Assembly: GCA_019683665.1 (NCBI GenBank)
Contig: JADGIB010000124.1
Coordinates: forward strand, 1-9,817
DNA length: 9,817 nt
Source of the DNA: Solirubrobacteraceae bacterium
GTDB lineage: Bacteria; Actinomycetota; Thermoleophilia; Solirubrobacterales; Solirubrobacteraceae
Reading direction: 5' to 3'
In this document: one piece after another, positions 1 to 7,485 of the stretch
Position numbering within the stretch: position 1 is the first letter of the stretch
How the letters are laid out: each line of letters begins with the position of its first letter
Position numbers and translations under genes: made by a program
Notes under the pieces: generated by a model
The model's input: the letters and a program-made list of their open reading frames with translations, nothing else
Databases searched by the model: none
Told to the model about the DNA's origin: nothing

Positions 1-423
1 ACCCGCGCCCCCGACCTCGTCCACCGCCTCAACGCCCTCGGCGCTGACTTCCCCGAGCCGGCCGAGGACCCGCTGATCGACCCGGCCGACCGGCTCGCCG
101 CGCGCCTGTTCCTCGACGCCCTCGTCGCCGACCTCTACGGCCTGCACCCTGACGACTTCCGCCACGTCGCCGCGCAGTTCCCGATCTACGACAAGGACGC
201 ACCCGAAGAGCACCGCTACACGACGCTCGCGGTGCAGGTCTACGACACGATGTCTGCCGACGGCCCCGACGCGGCCGAGCGCCGCGCGCGCGAGCTCGCC
301 GCCGCGCGCCGGGCGGCCGGCGTGCCGTTCGGCCTCGACGAGATCTGGGTGCCCGAAGGCGGCTGGGCGAAGGCCAACGAGGAGGCGCGGGAGATCCTCG
401 CCCAAGCGGAGGCGGCGGCCTGA
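1..423 (+). CDS. C-terminal part of a large DNA (adenine) methyltransferase, 5' end outside window
   Basis: The frame is open from the first base to a TGA at 421-423, giving 140 residues with no start needed, so the gene begins upstream of the window. In-window residues 38-48 read LDALVADLYGL, followed by a DDF segment and FPIYD at about 60-64. This resembles the C-terminal segment of large Eco57I-type adenine methyltransferases and of the methylases in BREX and DISARM loci, where an 'LDALVAxLYGL...F..IL..FP' stretch is typical. The catalytic NPPY-type motif would lie upstream and is not visible. The presumed role is methylating host DNA, either as self-marking or as part of a defence complex. 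The stop overlaps the ATG of the giant helicase gene by one base (TGATG), implying translational coupling and a joint function. The tail from about residue 95 is Ala/Arg/Glu-rich and helical. Family assignment rests on this short C-terminal signature only. Confidence 0.72.
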   Translation, partial: TRAPDLVHRLNALGADFPEPAEDPLIDPADRLAARLFLDALVADLYGLHPDDFRHVAAQFPIYDKDAPEEHRYTTLAVQVYDTMSADGPDAAERRARELAAARRAAGVPFGLDEIWVPEGGWAKANEEAREILAQAEAAA

Positions 424-3400
424 TGGCGCTCAATCCGATCCCGTTCACGCGCGAGGTCACCGAGCAGTTTCGCCGCTACCAGCTCACGGCGTTCCCCATC
501 GCTGATCCCAACCTCGCGGCGCAGGCGCGGGCGCTGCTGGGCGCCGGAGCATTCCGCGCCTCGCCGCTCGCCAAGGGCCCGTATGTCTCGCTCGCGCGGG
601 CGTTCCTCCCGGGCGCGGCGCTTGCCGACCTCGCGGCGGAGGGGGCGATCCATCCGGCGCTGGCCACCGTCGCCGAGTACCCGTCGCTCTTCGCCCACCA
701 GGAGAAGACGCTGCGCGCCGTGCTCGCCGGCAAGCACGTCCTGATCTCCACCGGCACCGGCTCGGGCAAGACCGAGTCGTTCCTCTACCCGATCGTCGAT
801 CACTGCCTGCGCTTGCGTGATGACAAAGCGCCGGCTGGGGTCGCCGCGATCCTCGTCTACCCGATGAACGCGCTGGCCGCCGACCAGCGCGACCGGTTGC
901 GCACGCTGCTGGCCGGCACCGGCATCACCTACGGCATGTGGACCGGCGCAACCCCCGAGACGCCGGCGCGCGCGGACGTCCGGCGCCTCCCCGAGGGAAG
1001 CGATCGCGCCGCCCTGCTCGCCGCCCGCAAGCGCAAGCGCCGCAACGACGCCGACCCCGTCCCGTGGGAGGAGTGCGTGTCGGAATCCGAGATCCGCGAG
1101 CGCCACCCGCGGATCCTCATCACCAACTCCAACCAGCTCGAGCTGCTGCTCACCCGCCCCCGCGACTTCGAGCTGTTCGGCGACGCGCTGCGCTTCATCG
1201 TCCTCGACGAGGCGCACACCTACTCGGGCGCGACGGGCGCCGAAGTCGCCTGTCTCGTGCGCCGCCTGCGCGCGTTCGCCGGCAAGGACCCCGGCGAGGT
1301 CACGTGCATCGCCACCTCGGCGACCATCACCGACCCGGAGTCGGCGCCGGAACTGGCGCCCGCGTTCCTCTCGCGCCTCTGCGGCGTGCCGGAGTCAGAT
1401 GTCGAGCTGATCGCGGAGGAGTACGAGCCGCTCGCCTGGCCTGGCAAGCGCTCCATCCCCGCCGAGCCGGCCGACCCGGAGGGCCTGCTCGCGCGGGTGC
1501 TGGCCGCGCTCGGCTCCGCGCACGGAGACGACGAGGACGAGGAGGCCGGAGTCGACGTCGACGCGCTCGCCGGCTGCGTCGAGGAGCTCACGGGCGACCG
1601 CCCGAGCCTTCCTTCCGGCGGGGTGGCCGAGACGCTCTACGAGCACCTCGCCGCTCAGGAGCCCGTCCGCGTCCTCGCCGAAGAGCTCGAGCACCCGCGC
1701 GACCTCGCGTGGGTCACCCAGCGCCTGCGCGAACGGCTCGGTCGCACCGGTCCAGCGCCCGAGGCGGCGCAGGCCGAGCTGCTGGCTTATCTCGCGCTAG
1801 CCGCATTCGCACGCCGCGGCGACGCCCCGCTGCTGCGTCCCAAGCTGCACGTCTTCGTCCGCGGCCTCGAGGGCGCGGTCGTCACCTGGGACGGCGACCC
1901 GCCGGCGCCCGTGCTGCATTTCTCCGCCGCCGAGGCGCTCGGGCCCACCGGCGACGAGCGCCAGCCGACCGCCGTCTTTCCGCTGTCGGTGTGCCGGACG
2001 TGCGGCCAGCACTACGCCACTGCGCACGTGCACGACATCGGCTGGGAGGGCGGCGAGCCGACCGGCGGCGAGGCAGCCGGAGACTCGGCGCTGTGGCGCC
2101 CGGCCGCCGACCCGGCCGCCGACGGCGTCGGGCGGGTGCGCTTCACCGACTCGTTCGTGGTCGAGGCCGACGCCGACGAGGGGGGAAGCCGCAAGCGCGG
2201 CTCGCGGCGCCTGGATGACAACCGCGTCGAGGCGTGGCTGTGCACGGGCTGCGGCGCGATCCACCGAGGCCCGCAGGAGAGCTGCGCGAACGAGGACTGC
2301 GGACGCCGCGGCCCGTTGGCGCGGATCTGGATCGTGCCCGAGCGGGAGGAGGGCTTCCGCTGTGCGGGGTGTGGCGAGCGATCGCGCCGGATCGGCGGCC
2401 GGACGGTGGAGCCAATCCGCCCGCTCAAGGCGACGACGGTCGCCGATGTGCACATCCTCGCCCAGGAGATGATCTCGGCGGCGGGCTCGGACGACGAGCG
2501 CCACCTGCTGATCTTCGCCGACAACCGCCAGGACGCTGCCTTCCAGGCCGGCTGGATGCGCGACCATGCGCGCCGCTACCGCCTGCGCTACCTGATCCTC
2601 GAGCGGCTACGCGATCTCGAGGCCAAGGCCTCGCCGGTCTCGCTGTCCGACCTGCACGCAGCGCTGCTCGACGCGATCGACGCCGACCGGTCGCTGGCGA
2701 GGGTGCTCGCGCCGGAGGTGTTCGAGTCCGCGGGCGCCGACGCGTTCGGGCACGGGGTGCGCGAGCGGCTGTCGCGCTTCCTGCGCATGCAGCTCCTGCG
2801 GGAGCTGGCGACCTCGTTCCCACAGCGAGACTCGCTGGAGCGCTGGGGTCAGCTTCGCGTCGAGTACTTCGGGCTCGACGCCGACTCCGAGCGCGTGCGG
2901 GAGACCGCCGCGCGCATCGGCCTGTCGCCGGCCGAGACAGTGGCGGCGGCCGCCTCGCTGCTCGACTACTGGCGCCGGCGCCAGATGCTGTGGGACGCCG
3001 ACGAGCCGATCTTCTCCCGGTGGTACCGCGACGGCGATCCGGAGATCCAGCGCGGCTACCTGCCCTCGGGATTCACCGAGCGACGGCCGGCCGGCCTCAA
3101 GCTCGCGCGGGAGGGCGGGGAGGAGGACAAGTGGGTCAACCCGGTGCTCGCCGGGCGCGGCCGCACGGCCGTCGAGGATCTCTTGCGCAAGGCCGGCGTA
3201 GACGACTACCGCGCGGGCGCCGAAGCCATCTGGGAGCTGGTGTCCGACCTCGAGCTCGTGCGGCCCGTGAAGCTCGTGGGCGCCAACGACAAGGCGCTGG
3301 CCGGCACGGCGGGCGCCCACCAAGTCGACTCGGGGCGCATCGGCCTCGTCACCCAGAGCGAGCGCTGGATCTGCAGCGCTTGCCGGCGCGTCCACGCACG

Positions 3401-6365
3401 CGCGACGCCGGGCGGCGCGTGCACCAAGGCGCACTGCACGGGCGTGGTATCCCGTTCTGACCCGCCGACCGACGACTACAACGTCTCGCTGCTCACGCGG
3501 CCGTTCGCGATGGTCACCGCCGAAGAGCACACGGCTCAGGTGCCGCAAGACCGGCGGGAGGAGATCGAGAAGGAGTTCAAGCGCCCGGGCGGCACGGTCA
3601 ACACGCTCGTGGCCACGCCGACGCTCGAGCTGGGCGTGGACATCGGCGCGCTCGACCTCGTGTTGTGTCGCAACGTCCCGCCCACGGCGGCCAACTACTG
3701 GCAGCGCGTGGGCCGGGCCGGCCGGCGCCGGCGCATGGCGGTGATCTACGTCTACTGCCGCAACGCCGTCCACGACGCCTACTTCTTCGCCGACCCCGAG
3801 CGGCTGCTCGGCGCGCCTGTGCGCCCGCCGCGCTTCAACCTGCGCAACGACGTGCTCGTGGCCAAGCACGTCCACGCTGCGGTGCTGTCCGAGTTGCTCA
3901 AGATCGGCGCCGGCGATCCCGCGGTGGCCGACCAGCTCGCGGCCGCGCTGCCCCAGTACGTGGCCGACTGGCTGTTCGAGGGTGAGGAGCGCCGCTACCG
4001 GACCGAGCCTGCCGACGTGTCTGGCTTCGCGGCGCTGGTGGACTCCCACCGCGGCGCGCTGGTGGCCGCCGTCAAGCGCGTGTTCGCCGCGGGCTGGCCG
4101 AGCGAGGCGGCCGCCGAGGTCGCCTCCGAGCGCCTCGAGGAGCTCGTCGCGCAGACGCCGGCCGCGCTCGGCGCGGTGGTCAAGCGGCTGTGGGAGCGCC
4201 TGCAGTGGGTGCTGCGCACGCAGGAGCGGCTGATCGGCCAGCAGGCGCGGCGCGTGTTGACGCCCGAGGAGGAGCGCCAGCTCGGACGCTGTCGCTCCTA
4301 CATCGCCGGCCTGCGCGAATTCGTGCTGCGCAACTACACGCTGAGCGTGCTGGCTGCCGAGGGCTTCCTCCCCGGCTACGGGCTCTACGACGGCGGGGTC
4401 ACCGCCTTCCCCGGGCGCCAGGGCGCCGGCCAGTCGTTCGAGCTCTCGCGCCCGCCGGCGGTGGCCCTGCGCGAGTTCGTCCCCGGCAACCTGCTCTACG
4501 CCAACCGCGGGCGGTTCCAACCGAGCTTCTACCACCTCAAGGTCACCGGCGAGGGCCCCGCGTCCGAGGAGTACGTGTTCGATCCCGAGAGCGGATGGAT
4601 CGCGCGCGCCGGTGACCCGACGCCGGGCTACGCGGGCGCGGAGACCGAGGTGCTGCCGGGGCTGACGATCGCCGACGTCGATCTCGCCCACCTCTCGCCG
4701 ATCCGCGACGAGGAGGTCGACCGCTTCCAGATGCCGGTCACGGTGCTCGGCATGGCGCTGCGCCACCGGCGCGGCGGCGTGACCTACACCTTGGGCTCTA
4801 CGGCGGTTCATCACGTGCTCGGACAGGGCTTGCGGCTGGTCAACGTCGGGCCGGCGGACCGGGTGCGCGCCGGCGAGCCGGGCTTTCCGCTGTGCACGGT
4901 GTGCGGGGCGGCGCGCTCGCCCTACGCCTCGGCGCGCGAGCTCGACGACTTCGCGACCTGGCATCAGGACAAGTGCGGGCGCAAGCCCGAGCGCGTGGCG
5001 TTCTCAGCCGACGTGGTGGCCGACGCGCTGCACTTCCAGGACTTGGACAGCCTGGCCGACGCGGTGAACGTCGGCGAGGCGCTGCGCCTCGGCGCGGCCC
5101 AGGTGCTCGAGATGGAGCCCGAGGACTTGCACGTGCTCACCGTCCCGCGCGGCGACGGCGAGCGCCACGATCTCTACCTCTATGACCCAATGCCGGGCGG
5201 CTCGGGACTGCTCTCCCAGGTGCTCGAGCGCTGGCCGGAGGTCGCCGGCGCGGTGCGCGTGCTGCTCGAGGACTGCCCCAACGCATGCGAGACCTCTTGC
5301 TACGGCTGCCTGCGCACGGGGCGCAATGTCTTCCACCATCGCTTCCTCGACCGCCGCCGGGGGCTGGAGCTCTTCGAGGGCTTCGGCGCGACGCCCGAGG
5401 CGGGTCACACACTGAGCCCCCTCGAGGATGCGGCGTTGACGGCAGGGCTGGCGGAGACCACCAACAAGGCCGAGGATCGCCTGCGCGACCTACTCGAGCG
5501 TGCAGGCCTGGAGGGCGCGGTCGGCCAGCACGAGATCGCGCTCGGCGAGCCGTACAAGCGCACGGTGCCTGACTTCGCGTGGCCGGACGAGCGGGTGGCC
5601 GTCTACCTGGACGGGCTGTCGCGCGGGATCCACGGCTCGGAGGCTCGCGCCCGTGCCGACCAGATCATCCGCGACCAGCTCGAGGACCGCGATTGGACGG
5701 TCGTCTCCATCGCCGCGAGCCACCTCGACGACCCGACACTGCTGCGGTTGGACTTCCGGCGGGTGGCGCGGGCGCTGGGCCGCCGCGACGTCGCCGAGCG
5801 GCTGCAGGAGTCGGACGAGTGGCTGCGGCCGGACGGTGCCGACGCTGAGGAGAACGGCCACGCGCCGGCAGGGCGGTGGATCCCCGTCTACTCCATCCGC
5901 GCGGCGGCGGGCAAGTTCCTCGAGAACGAGGCGGGGGAAGTCGAGGGCTGGGTGCCGGTGGGCGACGCGCTGCCTTCGGGCGAGGTGTTCGCGGTGCGGA
6001 TCGAGGGGCGCTCGATGGAGCCGCGGATCCGGGACGGCGACCTCGCGCTGTTCGTGTCGTCGTCGGGCGGTGGCGCGCTGGCCGGCTCGCGCCAGGGCAA
6101 GATCGTGCTCGCGCAGCTTCACTCGGCGACCGATCCCGAGGGCGGCGGCTCTTACACCGTCAAGCGCTACCGCAGCGAGAAGAAGGCGGGCGACGAGGGC
6201 GAGTGGGAGCACTCGCGGGTGGTGCTCGAGTCGCTCAATCCCGAGGTCGAGGACATCGAGGTCGAGCGCGACGACGAGGTGACGGTGTTCGCGGAGTTCC
6301 TGCACACGCTGCCGGACGCGCGGGTACAGTCCGAGAAGCCGATGGCCGATGAGGTGAGCGGATGA
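423..6365 (+). CDS. Giant DEAH helicase-DUF1998-Vsr-like nuclease-LexA/S24 peptidase fusion (1980 aa), putative defence effector
   Basis: The start is ATG at 423, with GGAGG at 408-412 ten bases upstream. Residues 95-301 hold SF2 helicase lobe 1: Walker A TGTGSGKT 110-117, YPMNALAADQ from 146, DEAH 262-265, SAT 299-301. Zinc-ribbon cysteines follow (C524/C527, C607/C610, C621/C626, C647/C650), then FADNRQDA 698-705, which is typical of DUF1998 helicases. A further set is C984/C987/C1000/C1005. Lobe 2 has ATPTLELGVDIG 1064-1075 and QRVGRAGRR from 1094. The DUF1998-like end has C1491/C1494/H1514/C1518, YDPMPGGSG 1587-1595 and a tetracysteine group at C1618/C1622/C1626/C1629, as in MrfA-type helicases. 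Residues 1682-1775 look like a Vsr/DUF559 nuclease (E1684, PDF with D1717, VAVYLDG 1725-1731, then IHG). Residues 1820-1970 resemble LexA/S24: RAAAG 1826-1830, GRSMEP with S1864, YTVKRY with K1914. The nearest known comparators are DISARM DrmA/DrmB and Druantia DruE. The helicase call is very secure, the S24 call strong, the nuclease call moderate, and the anti-phage role is inferred. Confidence 0.93.
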   Translation: MALNPIPFTREVTEQFRRYQLTAFPIADPNLAAQARALLGAGAFRASPLAKGPYVSLARAFLPGAALADLAAEGAIHPALATVAEYPSLFAHQEKTLRAVLAGKHVLISTGTGSGKTESFLYPIVDHCLRLRDDKAPAGVAAILVYPMNALAADQRDRLRTLLAGTGITYGMWTGATPETPARADVRRLPEGSDRAALLAARKRKRRNDADPVPWEECVSESEIRERHPRILITNSNQLELLLTRPRDFELFGDALRFIVLDEAHTYSGATGAEVACLVRRLRAFAGKDPGEVTCIATSATITDPESAPELAPAFLSRLCGVPESDVELIAEEYEPLAWPGKRSIPAEPADPEGLLARVLAALGSAHGDDEDEEAGVDVDALAGCVEELTGDRPSLPSGGVAETLYEHLAAQEPVRVLAEELEHPRDLAWVTQRLRERLGRTGPAPEAAQAELLAYLALAAFARRGDAPLLRPKLHVFVRGLEGAVVTWDGDPPAPVLHFSAAEALGPTGDERQPTAVFPLSVCRTCGQHYATAHVHDIGWEGGEPTGGEAAGDSALWRPAADPAADGVGRVRFTDSFVVEADADEGGSRKRGSRRLDDNRVEAWLCTGCGAIHRGPQESCANEDCGRRGPLARIWIVPEREEGFRCAGCGERSRRIGGRTVEPIRPLKATTVADVHILAQEMISAAGSDDERHLLIFADNRQDAAFQAGWMRDHARRYRLRYLILERLRDLEAKASPVSLSDLHAALLDAIDADRSLARVLAPEVFESAGADAFGHGVRERLSRFLRMQLLRELATSFPQRDSLERWGQLRVEYFGLDADSERVRETAARIGLSPAETVAAAASLLDYWRRRQMLWDADEPIFSRWYRDGDPEIQRGYLPSGFTERRPAGLKLAREGGEEDKWVNPVLAGRGRTAVEDLLRKAGVDDYRAGAEAIWELVSDLELVRPVKLVGANDKALAGTAGAHQVDSGRIGLVTQSERWICSACRRVHARATPGGACTKAHCTGVVSRSDPPTDDYNVSLLTRPFAMVTAEEHTAQVPQDRREEIEKEFKRPGGTVNTLVATPTLELGVDIGALDLVLCRNVPPTAANYWQRVGRAGRRRRMAVIYVYCRNAVHDAYFFADPERLLGAPVRPPRFNLRNDVLVAKHVHAAVLSELLKIGAGDPAVADQLAAALPQYVADWLFEGEERRYRTEPADVSGFAALVDSHRGALVAAVKRVFAAGWPSEAAAEVASERLEELVAQTPAALGAVVKRLWERLQWVLRTQERLIGQQARRVLTPEEERQLGRCRSYIAGLREFVLRNYTLSVLAAEGFLPGYGLYDGGVTAFPGRQGAGQSFELSRPPAVALREFVPGNLLYANRGRFQPSFYHLKVTGEGPASEEYVFDPESGWIARAGDPTPGYAGAETEVLPGLTIADVDLAHLSPIRDEEVDRFQMPVTVLGMALRHRRGGVTYTLGSTAVHHVLGQGLRLVNVGPADRVRAGEPGFPLCTVCGAARSPYASARELDDFATWHQDKCGRKPERVAFSADVVADALHFQDLDSLADAVNVGEALRLGAAQVLEMEPEDLHVLTVPRGDGERHDLYLYDPMPGGSGLLSQVLERWPEVAGAVRVLLEDCPNACETSCYGCLRTGRNVFHHRFLDRRRGLELFEGFGATPEAGHTLSPLEDAALTAGLAETTNKAEDRLRDLLERAGLEGAVGQHEIALGEPYKRTVPDFAWPDERVAVYLDGLSRGIHGSEARARADQIIRDQLEDRDWTVVSIAASHLDDPTLLRLDFRRVARALGRRDVAERLQESDEWLRPDGADAEENGHAPAGRWIPVYSIRAAAGKFLENEAGEVEGWVPVGDALPSGEVFAVRIEGRSMEPRIRDGDLALFVSSSGGGALAGSRQGKIVLAQLHSATDPEGGGSYTVKRYRSEKKAGDEGEWEHSRVVLESLNPEVEDIEVERDDEVTVFAEFLHTLPDARVQSEKPMADEVSG
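6351..6357 (+). promoter_or_regulatory. Ribosome binding site for the XRE gene, inside the end of the helicase gene
   Basis: GAGGTGA closely matches the anti-Shine-Dalgarno complement and lies four bases before the ATG at 6362. The spacing is slightly short. It supports the 6362 start and direct coupling to the helicase gene. Confidence 0.5.
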
Positions 6366-6694
6366 GCGTCGCGGTCGACACTGCCTTGGGCGCTCGCGTG
6401 CGGGCGCTGCGTCAGCGGGCCGGGATGAGCGTGGCCGAGCTGGCCCGGGCCGCCGGCGTGCCTGAGCCGGCGCTGGCGGCGCTCGAGGGGGGCGAGCGCG
6501 GACTGGCGGTCGCCGAGCTCGACGCACTGGCCGACGCGCTGGGCGTTCCAGCCGAGACGCTGCTGACCGGCGAGGAGCCGGCGACGCCGCTCTTCCGCAA
6601 CGACGGCGGCGACGCCGAAGCGGCGGCTGCCGTGGCGGAGATGAGCGCGGTCATCGACGACTTCTTCACGTTCGCGGCCGCGGTCCGGCGCTGA
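6362..6694 (+). CDS. XRE-family helix-turn-helix regulator (110 aa)
   Basis: The ATG overlaps the helicase stop by four bases (ATGA). Residues 9-68 form a Cro/cI-type HTH: LGARVRALRQRAGMSVAELA, then AAGVPEPALAALEGGERG, then LDALADALGVPAETLL. This is the standard five-helix XRE pattern with the recognition helix near residues 33-45. A 40-residue tail follows, rich in Ala and acidic residues and ending in DDFFTFAAAVRR. No DNA-binding target is visible, but the likely role is repressing this operon or a downstream one. XRE proteins encoded directly before ImmA/IrrE peptidases are commonly the peptidase substrate (ImmR/ImmA, DdrO/IrrE), which is the most economical reading here. Alternatively the HTH and peptidase may form a toxin-antitoxin pair with the PIN protein encoded next. 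The fold is secure; the role is inferred. Confidence 0.88.
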   Translation: MSVAVDTALGARVRALRQRAGMSVAELARAAGVPEPALAALEGGERGLAVAELDALADALGVPAETLLTGEEPATPLFRNDGGDAEAAAAVAEMSAVIDDFFTFAAAVRR

Positions 6695-6753
6695 CCGAGT
6701 CGGAGAAGCGGCAAGCAATCGAGGCGGCGTACGCGCTGCGCGAGCGCGCAGGC

Positions 6754-7485
6754 GTGGCGCCCGAGCAGCCGCTGCCCGACATCGTCCGGGTCGCCGAAGA
6801 GGCCGCCGGGACGGCGGTGGCGGTGCTGAAGCTGCCGTCCGGCGTGGCCGGCGCCTACCTCGTGCGCCGCGGCGTGCCGTTCGTGTTCGTCAACGCCGGT
6901 GAGCCGGTCGTGCGCCAGCGCTTCACGCTCGCCCATGAGGTCGGCCACCACGAACTCGGCCACGAGGCGGTGCTCGACGGGGCAGAGGAGATCGAAGGAA
7001 GGTCAAAGGACCCGCGCGAGCAGCAGGCCAACCTGTTCGCGGGTGTGTTGCTGGCGCCCGAGGAGGCGATGCTCGCCTGGCTCGAGGACGAGGGTGACCC
7101 GGACATCACCGTCCCCGTGCTGGCCTCGCTCGCCTCTTGGCTGGGGATCAGCGGGCCGGCGGCGCTGGTGCGCCTGCAGCAGGAAGACATCCTGCAGAAG
7201 CCCTCGCAGGCGGACAGGCTGAAGCGCGAGCTGGACCGCGGCGCGCATCTCGCCGCGATCAAGTCCTACGGGATCCCGCAGGTCGAAGACGAGCTGGCCC
7301 GGGTGGACGCCGAGGGCCGGCCGCGGCTGCCGGCGGCGCTGCGCGACAAGGCGCGGGCGGCCTACGCGGCGGGACTGACCGACCTCGACGGTCTGGCGGG
7401 CGCTTTGCGGCGCCCGCGGGAGGAGGTGGAACGGCTCGTCGCCGAGTGCGGGATCTCCCCGCCGGAGCCGGAGCGCGACTGGTGA
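6754..7485 (+). CDS. ImmA/IrrE-family zinc metallopeptidase (DUF955), possibly starting at CTG 6691
   Basis: Residues 57-70 read FTLAHEVGHHELGH. The HEVGH at 61-65 is the HExxH zinc motif, and E89 in REQQANLFAGVLLAP is the usual third-ligand and 'E..AN.FA..LL' signature. These define the ImmA/IrrE family, which cleaves XRE-type repressors. Residues 150-240 are an extra helical C-terminal part with an HTH-like pattern near the end (LDGLAGALRRPREEVERLV). The start is uncertain. GTG 6754 is the first standard start, but it has no visible ribosome binding site, and the 63 bases before it continue in frame as plausible protein (TESEKRQAIEAAYALRERAG). The only upstream start-like codon is CTG at 6691-6693, overlapping the XRE stop as CTGA. 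Translation may therefore begin by reinitiation at CTG, or continue from the XRE frame by a -1 shift. The likely substrate is the adjacent XRE protein or, more speculatively, the LexA-like tail of the helicase. Confidence 0.9.
   Translation: MAPEQPLPDIVRVAEEAAGTAVAVLKLPSGVAGAYLVRRGVPFVFVNAGEPVVRQRFTLAHEVGHHELGHEAVLDGAEEIEGRSKDPREQQANLFAGVLLAPEEAMLAWLEDEGDPDITVPVLASLASWLGISGPAALVRLQQEDILQKPSQADRLKRELDRGAHLAAIKSYGIPQVEDELARVDAEGRPRLPAALRDKARAAYAAGLTDLDGLAGALRRPREEVERLVAECGISPPEPERDW

Noticed and set aside
240..1217. A 325-codon - strand open frame at the left end
   Set aside because: It overlaps the methylase end and the helicase Walker A/DEAH region, shows low-complexity Arg/Gly/Glu composition and has no domain signature.
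2607..4964. A 785-codon open frame on the - strand opposite the helicase gene
   Set aside because: It is Arg/Ala/Gly/His-rich without recognisable motifs and is fully antisense to a gene with strong helicase motifs. Long antisense open frames are expected in DNA with G/C-biased third codon positions.
423..6365. Calling the giant gene drmA, drmB or druE
   Set aside because: The helicase and DUF1998 parts are reminiscent of these, but the added nuclease and S24 domains and the different neighbours make a specific gene symbol unsafe without profile searches.
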